The translations under genes were made by a program, and so were the position numbers. The notes under the pieces were generated by a model. It saw nothing but the letters and a program-made list of their open reading frames with translations. It made no database searches and was not told where the DNA came from. 64,000 nt of DNA, taken from NCBI RefSeq assembly GCF_000282475.1, contig NZ_AKJF01000061.1:1-64000 (forward strand), read 5' to 3'. The stretch comes from Pseudomonas sp. GM78. GTDB taxonomy: Bacteria > Pseudomonadota > Gammaproteobacteria > Pseudomonadales > Pseudomonadaceae. Shown here in pieces: positions 1-6,905 of this stretch; position 1 is the first letter of the stretch; every line of letters starts with the position of its first letter.

Positions 1-30
1 CGGAGCCGGCTCGCTCCCACAATGGGATCG
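1..30. repeat. REP-type half element at window edge
   Basis: GAGCCGGCTCGCTCCCACA matches one arm of the palindromic repeats found elsewhere in the window, and presumably the partner arm lies before base 1. No gene is visible in bases 1-70. Confidence 0.45.
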
Positions 31-70
31 CGGACAGCCTGCAATCAGGTCGGCTGTCAGGCCGCCATTG

Positions 71-394
71 CTACTGCTTGAACCCATATGCCCGCTCAAC
101 CCGGCACACCCGCGTATGACACTGCGCATACCAGGTCGAACGACCTCGCTCACGAATTGCCTGGTGCTCGGGATGCTGCTTCCACGCCAGGATCGCCTCC
201 TCACTGGTCCAGTACGACACGGTGATCCCCAGCCCGACCTCACCCCTGGCCGACTCCACACCGAGGAACCCCGGTTGTTCCCGCGCCAGCTCGAGCATCC
301 GCTCGGCGGCTTCGATGTAGCCCTGATCCCCCTCGGTACGCAGTGAGGTGAAGATCACTGCGAAATACGGTGCCGGCGGAGTATCGGCGATCAT
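71..394 (-). CDS. Antibiotic biosynthesis monooxygenase (ABM)-like protein
   Basis: A 107-residue protein of the dimeric alpha/beta ferredoxin-like ABM fold. The fold shows in the F-A-V-I-F-T-S-L strand, the ERMLELAREQPGFLGVESAR helix and strand, and the later SYWTSEEAILAWKQHPEHQ segment. ABM proteins include quinol monooxygenases and heme-degrading enzymes, but many have no assigned substrate, so no reaction is claimed. The start codon overlaps the stop of the upstream amidotransferase-like gene in an ATGA arrangement, so the two are probably translated together. The size is normal for a single ABM domain. Confidence 0.75.
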   Translation of the reverse strand: MIADTPPAPYFAVIFTSLRTEGDQGYIEAAERMLELAREQPGFLGVESARGEVGLGITVSYWTSEEAILAWKQHPEHQAIRERGRSTWYAQCHTRVCRVERAYGFKQ

Positions 395-1098
395 GACGGC
401 TGCTCCGCGCAGGCCTGGACTAGGGCGCGCACCAGCGGTGGCAGGGTGCCCTTGAGTGCAGCGCGCTCCGGTTGGAACAGCGTGGCGACAAAGAACGGAT
501 GACCGCTGAGCTCGACCGCGCGCAAATCGTGCCCGGCATCATGGCCGACAGCGTGAAGTGCGTGCTTGAGCAGTTCCCGTTCGAATTGAGGATTCACACC
601 GTAGCGGCAGCGATAGCCCTCACGAATTTCCGAGGTTTCATACGCCTTGGCGATCAACGAGCCTTCCAGCAAATGAATGGTGTCCACCGTTTCCACCAGT
701 GAACATGCCAGCGGCGTGAGTAATGCCCGCGTTGCATCGGGTGCCGTCTCGCCATGTTCAGCATCCGACCAACCGAGCACGTTGCGCGCGTATTCCAGCA
801 CCGCGTGTTGAAAACCGCCGCAGGTGCCGAGGAAAGGTCGCCGCTGTTCACGGGCAAAACGAATTGCCCGCAACGCGCCATCCATGCTGCGATAAGGGCT
901 GGCGGGCACACACCAGAAACCGTCGAACCCGTTGAGCGGTGTGTCGGCCTGCAGGCTATCGGTGGCCAGCCACTGCCCTTGTACGTTTCGGCCACTGTGT
1001 TCGGCGGCCATGCCGAGCGCCACGGGGATGGCCAGGTGGGCGGTGACTTGCGGGTCGTGATCGCCGATCAGGGCGATGCGAATGACGCGGTTTTCCAT
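391..1098 (-). CDS. CTP synthase C-terminal region-related glutamine amidotransferase-like protein
   Basis: A 235-residue class I glutamine amidotransferase fold resembling only the C-terminal half of CTP synthase; the synthetase domain is absent. The nucleophile elbow is intact (FLGTCGGFQHAV, with the Cys). The region equivalent to the HPE motif of CTP synthase reads FQPE, so the catalytic His appears replaced by Gln. The start at 1098 is preferred over an in-frame codon at 1134 because GAGG lies seven bases before it and the conserved part begins at once (RIALIGDHD). It is divergent from a LysR gene at 1192 and overlaps the ABM gene. Related proteins are known as CTP synthase C-terminal region-related (seleno)proteins; their function is unknown. 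Confidence 0.75.
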   Translation of the reverse strand: MENRVIRIALIGDHDPQVTAHLAIPVALGMAAEHSGRNVQGQWLATDSLQADTPLNGFDGFWCVPASPYRSMDGALRAIRFAREQRRPFLGTCGGFQHAVLEYARNVLGWSDAEHGETAPDATRALLTPLACSLVETVDTIHLLEGSLIAKAYETSEIREGYRCRYGVNPQFERELLKHALHAVGHDAGHDLRAVELSGHPFFVATLFQPERAALKGTLPPLVRALVQACAEQPS

Positions 1099-1191
1099 GG
1101 GGGACCTCGGCGCTTGTTGATTCCTGGCACCCACTATAGATTGGCGTTAACGCACTCAATATGGGCACTTTCCCAAGTGATCAATGCAGCG

Positions 1192-2055
1192 ATGCACTAT
1201 CGACTGGACTACCCGGACCTGGCCCTGGTTCTCGCCTTGGTCCGTGGTGGCTCTCTGGCCCGGGCCTCGCAGTTGATGAGGGTGGATGTCTCGACGGTGT
1301 TTCGTGCCGTGCGTCGACTGGAAGCCGCACTGGGTCAGACGCTGTTCGAAAAAAGCCGCGCCGGTTACCTGCCCACCACACTGGCGCAGGCGCTGGCGGA
1401 ACAGGCCGAGCGCGCCGAACAGGCATTGGAAGCCGCAAGGGTCGGCGTGGAGCAGGGCGGTGAAGTCGTCAGCGGTACCGTGCGCCTGACCTGCACCGAT
1501 TCGGTCCTGCAAGGCTTGCTGTTGCCGGCGTTGGCGCAGTTCATGCCGAACTATCCGGCGTTGACCCTTGAGCTCAGCACGTCCAACGACTTTGCCAACC
1601 TCAGCCGCCGCGATGCCGACATCGCCCTGCGCCTGACCCGTGCGCCACCGGAGCATCTGGTGGGACGACGCCTGGCGGGGATTTCCTACCGGGTGTGTGC
1701 CAGTGCCGCTTATCTGCAATCGGTCGATGAGACCGATCTTGCGTCACTGACCTGGATCGCTCCCGACGATTTTTTGCCTGATCATCCGACAGTGGCCTGG
1801 CGCCGCCAGGCATTGCCGGGGGTGATGCCGGGTTATCGCTGCAACAGCATGCTGTCGGTCACCGAACTGGTGCGGGCGGGGTTGGGCGTGGCGGCCTTGC
1901 CGGACTTTCTGATCGGTGACCGGTTGCAGCCGCTGGGCAAGCCGTTGGAGGGCTACGACACCGCGCTGTGGCTGCTGACCCGCCCGGATTGCCGCGCCCT
2001 GCGCTCGGTGGTGACACTGTTTGATGAGTTGGGGCGGGCGCTGAAGCTGCCGTAA
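1192..2055 (+). CDS. LysR family transcriptional regulator
   Basis: A 287-residue LysR regulator. The winged HTH occupies residues 1-60 (LVRGGSLARASQLMRVDVSTVFRAVRRLEAALGQTLFEKSR), followed by an effector domain with two alpha/beta lobes to residue 287. ATG 1192 is chosen because the HTH begins directly after it; the frame is open far upstream but that part is unlike the family. It is divergent from the amidotransferase/ABM pair, the usual geometry for a LysR protein controlling its neighbours and itself. Its ligand cannot be read from the sequence. Confidence 0.85.
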   Translation: MHYRLDYPDLALVLALVRGGSLARASQLMRVDVSTVFRAVRRLEAALGQTLFEKSRAGYLPTTLAQALAEQAERAEQALEAARVGVEQGGEVVSGTVRLTCTDSVLQGLLLPALAQFMPNYPALTLELSTSNDFANLSRRDADIALRLTRAPPEHLVGRRLAGISYRVCASAAYLQSVDETDLASLTWIAPDDFLPDHPTVAWRRQALPGVMPGYRCNSMLSVTELVRAGLGVAALPDFLIGDRLQPLGKPLEGYDTALWLLTRPDCRALRSVVTLFDELGRALKLP

Positions 2056-2142
2056 GGCCGATCAGGAGTTTCATTCTGAAACACATTGCCCCGCAAAAAA
2101 GCCCGGCGATCAACCGCTCGGGGCCACCGTCGAAATTGTCAT

Positions 2143-2754
2143 TTATTTCAACTCATAGCAGGCCAGGAACATGTCCAGCGCCGACTCCACTACGGTGCCC
2201 TGCATCTCGGCCGACAAACCCGGTAACCCCATGGAAATCTGCGGCCAGAATGCAAAGGATTTGAGCATGCCATGGACCTGTTGCGCGGCAAATTCCGGGG
2301 CGACCGCTTTCAGGCGTCCATCGGCCTGTGCGGCACGAATCCACAAGGTCAGGTTTTCTTCGCGTTCACCCATTCGGGTCACCATGCTTTGCGCGCGCTC
2401 GGGAGAATGGATGGTAGCGGCGATGGCTACCCGCGCCAGGTCGAGTAGATTTTCATCGCTCAACATCTGCAGCTTTGCTGTCAGCAGGTGACGCATCTGG
2501 TCACGCAAGGGCTGCTCGGGGTGATAGGGCGTTTCATGTTCCGCCGATACCCGCACCCACAATTGATTGAGGATTTCGGCGAATAATTCTTCCTTGCTGG
2601 GGAAGTGGTTGTACACCGTGCGCTTGGACACACCGGCGGTGGCGGCAATCTTGTCCATGCTGGTGATGTCGAAACCATTGGCACGGAATTCGACAATCGC
2701 CGCCTGAATGATGGCTTCGCGTTTACGGTCGGTGAGGCGCTTTGGAACTGTCAT
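2143..2754 (-). CDS. TetR/AcrR family repressor
   Basis: A 203-residue TetR-type regulator. The DNA-binding domain is at residues 10-60, with the recognition-helix segment AGVSKRTVYNHFPSKEELF, and the rest is the helical ligand and dimerisation domain. It lies divergent from the metallo-hydrolase at 2970. The gap contains two copies of a TACACTG-type palindrome, which are the likely operators for self-control and control of the hydrolase. No strong Shine-Dalgarno precedes the start. The ligand is unknown. Confidence 0.85.
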   Translation of the reverse strand: MTVPKRLTDRKREAIIQAAIVEFRANGFDITSMDKIAATAGVSKRTVYNHFPSKEELFAEILNQLWVRVSAEHETPYHPEQPLRDQMRHLLTAKLQMLSDENLLDLARVAIAATIHSPERAQSMVTRMGEREENLTLWIRAAQADGRLKAVAPEFAAQQVHGMLKSFAFWPQISMGLPGLSAEMQGTVVESALDMFLACYELK

Positions 2755-2785
2755 AAATACGCTTTGGGCAGGAGGAAATGAAAAT

Positions 2786-2801
2786 TACACTCAGCAGTTT
2801 A
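2786..2801. promoter_or_regulatory. Candidate TetR operator, imperfect copy
   Basis: TACACTCAGCAGTTTA repeats the palindrome at 2833-2848 with a few changes, 47 bases away. It lies closest to the TetR gene start. Confidence 0.55.
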
Positions 2802-2832
2802 CTTGTGAGCCGCTTTGTTGCAACCTTGAAAC

Positions 2833-2848
2833 TACACTGTGCAGTGTA
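2833..2848. promoter_or_regulatory. Candidate TetR operator, perfect palindrome
   Basis: TACACTGTGCAGTGTA has perfect seven-base arms around a two-base centre, in the divergent gap between the TetR gene and the hydrolase gene. The length and symmetry suit a TetR dimer. Confidence 0.65.
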
Positions 2849-2969
2849 ATGTTTTGTTAATCCTGCCCGGTAAACAATAGAGTGTTCGGCTGATGCGTGC
2901 GTGCCTTGGCCATTTATCGTCCCAAAACGAAAATCGTGAAGTGTGCGGTTTTCCTGGAGTCATTCCCCC

Positions 2970-4031
2970 ATGGCCAAATCAACTCCCCCGGCGAACAGCG
3001 CCTCCGGGCCTGAAGCTTCCCGACAGGCTCAAGGGCAGTTTCAAAACCATCGGCCGATACAGCGTTTGAGCCTTGGCAAAACCCTGCGCATCCTTTGGAA
3101 CGCCATGTTCCACAAGCCGCTCAACACCCGCCCGACGGCGCCTGTGCCAGTGCAACCGCTGACACAATCGGCACTGATGGCAGCACCCAACCACAGCGTC
3201 TATCGCCTGGGGCACTCCACGGTACTGCTCAAGCTGCGAGACAAATTCTGGATCACCGACCCGGTGTTCGCCGAACGCGCCTCACCCGTGCAATGGGCCG
3301 GTCCCAAGCGTTTTCACCAGCCGCCGATCAGCCTCGACCAATTGCCCCCGATTGAAGCGGTGATCCTGTCTCACGATCACTACGACCACCTGGACTATCA
3401 CGCGGTGCTCAAGCTTGCCGACAAGGCCAGGTACTTTCTCACTCCATTGGGCGTGGGCGACACCCTGATCAAGTGGGGTATCGACGCCAGCAAAATCCGC
3501 CAACTGGACTGGTGGCAGGGCACTGAGGTCGAGGGCATCGAGTTTGTCGCCACCCCCTCGCAGCACTTTTCCGGCCGTGGCCTGTTCGACGGCAACAGCA
3601 CCCTCTGGGCCTCGTGGGTGATGATCGATGGCGATACGCGGATCTTCTTCAGTGGCGACAGCGGCTACTTCGACGGCTTCAAACGCATCGGCGAACAATA
3701 CGGCCCTTTCGACCTGACCCTCATGGAAACCGGCGCCTACAACGTCGACTGGCCCCATGTGCATATGCAACCTGAGCAAACCCTGCAAGCCCACCTCGAC
3801 CTCAAGGGGCGCTGGCTGCTACCGATTCACAACGGCACCTTCGACTTGTCGACGCATGCCTGGTACGAACCCTTCGACCGCATCCTGGCCCTGGCCTGGG
3901 AGCGCAATGTCTCGATCACCACGCCTCGGATGGGCGAGGCATTCAACGTGATGGCTGCTCAGCGCGGTACTGCATGGTGGTATGAAGTCGAAGAGCAGAT
4001 CTACCAGGAGTGTCCAGGCCGTAGTTTCTAA
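2970..4031 (+). CDS. MBL-fold metallo-hydrolase (NAPE-PLD/UlaG-like)
   Basis: A 353-residue metallo-beta-lactamase-fold hydrolase. The metal-binding motif SHDHYDHLD lies at about residues 134-142; further likely ligands are His199 in PSQHFSGR, Asp230 in FSGDSGY and His287 in PIHNGTF. The arrangement, including the early RLGHSTVLLKL strand, matches the COG2220 group that contains N-acyl-phosphatidylethanolamine phospholipase D and lactonase relatives. The substrate is unknown. ATG 2970 is preceded by GGAG. The first 60 residues are Pro/Ala-rich and poorly conserved in character. Probably repressed by the divergent TetR protein. Confidence 0.82.
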   Translation: MAKSTPPANSASGPEASRQAQGQFQNHRPIQRLSLGKTLRILWNAMFHKPLNTRPTAPVPVQPLTQSALMAAPNHSVYRLGHSTVLLKLRDKFWITDPVFAERASPVQWAGPKRFHQPPISLDQLPPIEAVILSHDHYDHLDYHAVLKLADKARYFLTPLGVGDTLIKWGIDASKIRQLDWWQGTEVEGIEFVATPSQHFSGRGLFDGNSTLWASWVMIDGDTRIFFSGDSGYFDGFKRIGEQYGPFDLTLMETGAYNVDWPHVHMQPEQTLQAHLDLKGRWLLPIHNGTFDLSTHAWYEPFDRILALAWERNVSITTPRMGEAFNVMAAQRGTAWWYEVEEQIYQECPGRSF

Positions 4032-4074
4032 TCTGTGCAAGTCGGGTCGTAGCTCCAGTGCTGAAGTTGCGACC

Positions 4075-4392
4075 TCACTCAACCATCGCAAAATCCGCTC
4101 GCCCCACCGGATTCGGCGTAGCGCCTTGCACATTCATCCCTCTGCCCGGTGCAAACCCCGGGAAGAACACCAGCCCTTCCGATTCAAACCGATACGCCAA
4201 GGCCAGGCGAGTGACGTCCAGCAACTCCTGCCGCGCCTCGAAGCGCTCAATGGCCTGCACCGAAACCCCGGCTTCGCGGGATAACGTTTCCACGCTCCAG
4301 CCCAGCATCGCTCGGGCCTGGGCGCAATGGGCCGGGGTGAACTGGAACAGGGCGATACGTTCCAGGGTGATTTTCATCGCTTGAGAGGCCAT
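4075..4392 (-). CDS. Small XRE-type helix-turn-helix regulator
   Basis: A 105-residue protein with one XRE/Cro-like HTH at residues 25-52 (ARAMLGWSVETLSREAGVSVQAIERFE). A segment follows (LALAYRFESEGLVFFPG) of the kind that trails the HTH in many single-domain XRE regulators. ATG 4392 is chosen over 4425 because GGAG lies six bases before it. A near-perfect LexA box sits 37 bases upstream (4429-4448), so the gene is probably induced by DNA damage. Targets are unknown; no toxin partner is adjacent. Confidence 0.75.
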   Translation of the reverse strand: MASQAMKITLERIALFQFTPAHCAQARAMLGWSVETLSREAGVSVQAIERFEARQELLDVTRLALAYRFESEGLVFFPGFAPGRGMNVQGATPNPVGRADFAMVE

Positions 4393-4428
4393 GGGGTTCT
4401 CCGGGCTCGAGAGTGTTGAATTCAAATG

Positions 4429-4448
4429 TACTGTGTTTTTGTACAGTT
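4429..4448. promoter_or_regulatory. LexA (SOS) box upstream of the HTH gene
   Basis: TACTGTGTTTTTGTACAGTT has the CTGT-N8-ACAG core of the gamma-proteobacterial LexA operator plus matching flanks, with an A/T-rich centre. Its distance from the start of the minus-strand HTH gene suits promoter repression. Confidence 0.65.
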
Positions 4449-4536
4449 GTTTTCGATCCGGATCAAACGCATTTTTCGATTTTTGCGATTTCCGGCCCCT
4501 TGGCCAGACGGAAGGTCACTGCCTGCGTGCCGGGTA

Positions 4537-5508
4537 TTACTCGCCCTCCAACTGCGGCGCCTCCCGCACGATAAAATGATCCAGATTCTCAATGTTGGCG
4601 CTGAACACCCCGAACGTCTGCTCGGGTTTTTTCTTGCTGGGCACCTGCTGCAATGCAGGCTGGACGCCATAAAAGAAGCAATACAATGGCCGCCCGCCCT
4701 CGATGGCGTGCTTGATCTCCTCCAGGAACGCCTTGCGTTTGCGGTAGTTGTCGATCAGCTTCTTGCTCAGGTAAACGTTGACCGGGTAGGGCTTCTTTTC
4801 GAACCAGGCCTTCTTCTCGAAATCGATGCGAAAGCTCTGGGTGTAATCCTTGATCTGCTTGATCTTGCCCCAGTAAATCAGCCCCTTGTTGTCTTGCAGG
4901 TACTCGATCTTCTTGAAAAACCCGGCATAGGTGGCCGTGTGCTCGCCAATCTTCAACGGCATGCGCTTGAGCAGCGCCTTGTCCTCGAAGTTCGACACGA
5001 AGCATTCCACCGGGTGGGCGAAGACACGGGTCTTGTCCGGCGTCGATTCTCGCCCGGGCTGCTCGACGCCGCTGGTCGTCGAAGCCGCCGCTGGCGCATC
5101 CCTTTGCAGATCGGCAGCCCCGGTCGGGGGCGACGGCTTGCGCACATACTCACGCCGATTCAGCAGCAGTTCCGAGGGGAAATGTTCCTCGCGACTGTCG
5201 TCCGTTTCCTCGCCGTCTGCCTCCACGGCCGAAGCCGGGGTCTTCAGACTCACATAAGGGCAACTCGCGACATGCCGCGTACCCGGCAGATTCTTGAAGT
5301 GCGGCGTGCGCACGTAGTTGACGTTCTTGGCGTTGAACGTGCCCAACGCGTTCGTCCCATCGAACGCCAGGCGACAGGCATCGTTGGGGCACTGGAAATG
5401 TTCTTTCGCGGAATCGAACGCCATCGTCTCGTCGAAATTCAAATCGCGCACGTCGTAGATCGACAGTTTTTCATCAAGGCCAAGGCAATAGGCAAGGTCG
5501 AATTTCAT
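4537..5508 (-). CDS. Unknown protein with N-terminal Cys/His cluster
   Basis: A 323-residue protein I do not recognise. Residues 36-85 contain a spaced Cys/His set (Cys40, Cys45, His70, His79, Cys83: CPNDAC then PHF then RHVASCPY) that looks like a structural zinc site, loosely like the N-terminal finger of CoiA-like proteins. Residues 90-165 are acidic and Pro/Ala-rich and probably disordered. Residues 165-323 form a separate Lys/aromatic-rich domain (GLIYWGKIKQIKDYTQSFRI and onward). The ATG at 5508 is preferred because conserved-looking sequence starts there. It follows the CoA-transferase gene by four bases on the same strand. No nuclease motif is apparent. Confidence 0.6.
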   Translation of the reverse strand: MKFDLAYCLGLDEKLSIYDVRDLNFDETMAFDSAKEHFQCPNDACRLAFDGTNALGTFNAKNVNYVRTPHFKNLPGTRHVASCPYVSLKTPASAVEADGEETDDSREEHFPSELLLNRREYVRKPSPPTGAADLQRDAPAAASTTSGVEQPGRESTPDKTRVFAHPVECFVSNFEDKALLKRMPLKIGEHTATYAGFFKKIEYLQDNKGLIYWGKIKQIKDYTQSFRIDFEKKAWFEKKPYPVNVYLSKKLIDNYRKRKAFLEEIKHAIEGGRPLYCFFYGVQPALQQVPSKKKPEQTFGVFSANIENLDHFIVREAPQLEGE

Positions 5509-5512
5509 GGTG

Positions 5513-6859
5513 TTACCACTGCGCGCGATGTGAACCCAATTCAGAAGCCGCAAGCGTCCACTGCAGCGGCGTCCCGGTGATCTTCAGCGGCACGTGCAAG
5601 CGATGTGCCGGGCCCCATGGGGTTTGCTCGACCAGCATCCCTTGATCATGTTCATCTTCGGCCCGCAACGGCTGGTCGCTGCCGGCACCGTTGTCGATCA
5701 ACAGCTTTGCCGTACGCGCCAGCGACAACCGCGCTGAGCCACCCTGCCCGTTGTTCAAGCGTGCTGCCAATAACCGGATCGCACTGGCCGCCATCAAGTA
5801 CCCGGTGGCGTGATCGAGCGCTTGCAGTGGCAAGGGTGTCGGTTTGTCTGCATGCGTGAGGCGCATACCCGCGTCAGCAATGCCGCTGCTCATCTGCACC
5901 AGGCTGTCGAAGCCGCGGCGGTTCTGCCACGGGCCACTCCAGCCGTAGGCGTTGAGGCACACGTCGATCAGGCCAGGGATCCGTTGCTGGCGTTCGGCGG
6001 CACCATAGCCCAGACGTTCCAGGGCATCGGCGCGGTAACCGTGGAGCACGATGTCGGCGTCCTTGAGCAGGTTTTCGAATACAACCCGATCGGTTTTATC
6101 GTGCAGGTCCAGGCGCGTACAACGCTTGCCCAGCGTCATCTCCGGCACTACGCCAGGCTCGTTCCAGGCGGGTGGGTCGATGCGCAGAACATCAGCGCCC
6201 AGGCCCGCGAGAAAGCGGCTGGCGACGGGGCCTGCGAGCACGCGGGTCAAATCCAGCACCTTGATTCCGGCCAGTGGTCGGGCCACCGAACCTTGCCAGG
6301 GTGCGCTGTGGCGGTTGTGGCCGGCGGTGAACTGAATCAGTGGCTCGGCATTGACCGCGAGCCCTTGCGGATGGACCTGCCACTGTTCCCGGCTGCGCAT
6401 TTCGGCGGCACAGCCACCGGCCTCGACCACGGCTTGCTCCAGATCGCTCTTGGCCCATTGCGCCACTTTACTGGCCATCGCCTGGCGGTCGACGCAAGCA
6501 CCCAGCACCGATTCAGCGGCGGCGCGATGATGAGGCGCATTGGTGTGCAGGCGGATCCAGCCATCCTTGGTGGCGTAGTCCCCGGCGATCGGGTCCCACA
6601 GTGGCGGTACGTTCCAGCCCAGCGGGCGGATCGAACTGGAAAACCAGAAGGAGGCCAGGCGCCGGTCGACTTCAAGACCGGGCAAGCGACCGGTTTGCTG
6701 CTGCAGCAATTCGCTGACAGCCTGGCCGGCGGCGGCGATGCTGGCGCACGCCAGGTCGGTGACGGCGAACACCGAGGGCAGGGCGCCGCTGGAGGTGAAC
6801 GCAATGGGGGTGTGCGGCATGCCGAGTTCGGCTTGAATGGACGTGAGTAAATCAGTCAT
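5513..6859 (-). CDS. CaiB/BaiF family (type III) CoA-transferase-like protein
   Basis: A 448-residue protein of CoA-transferase family III. The Rossmann-type segment starts near residue 195 (RPLAGIKVLDLTRVLAGPVASRFLAGLGADVLRID), and the expected catalytic Asp is in RRGFDSLVQMSSG. Before it, residues 60-190 (DGWIRLHTNAPHHRAAAES, then MRSREQWQVHPQGLAV) resemble the part that usually comes after the Rossmann lobe, so the domain order looks rearranged. GGAGG lies eight bases before ATG 6859. It sits directly upstream of the Cys/His-cluster gene. The acyl substrate is unknown. Confidence 0.75.
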   Translation of the reverse strand: MTDLLTSIQAELGMPHTPIAFTSSGALPSVFAVTDLACASIAAAGQAVSELLQQQTGRLPGLEVDRRLASFWFSSSIRPLGWNVPPLWDPIAGDYATKDGWIRLHTNAPHHRAAAESVLGACVDRQAMASKVAQWAKSDLEQAVVEAGGCAAEMRSREQWQVHPQGLAVNAEPLIQFTAGHNRHSAPWQGSVARPLAGIKVLDLTRVLAGPVASRFLAGLGADVLRIDPPAWNEPGVVPEMTLGKRCTRLDLHDKTDRVVFENLLKDADIVLHGYRADALERLGYGAAERQQRIPGLIDVCLNAYGWSGPWQNRRGFDSLVQMSSGIADAGMRLTHADKPTPLPLQALDHATGYLMAASAIRLLAARLNNGQGGSARLSLARTAKLLIDNGAGSDQPLRAEDEHDQGMLVEQTPWGPAHRLHVPLKITGTPLQWTLAASELGSHRAQW

Positions 6860-6905
6860 CGACGGGCCCTCCGGAGCGAGAGCCCGAGCATAAATCAAAA
6901 ACCGG

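Noticed and set aside
754-1191. N-terminal extension of the LysR gene upstream of 1192
   Set aside because: It runs antisense through the amidotransferase gene and has no LysR character; the HTH starts right after ATG 1192.
2778-2849. 23-codon open frame with GGAGG just before its ATG, spanning both TetR operators
   Set aside because: Only two bases separate GGAGG from ATG, the peptide has no recognisable character, and the stop coincides with the operator palindrome; most likely chance.
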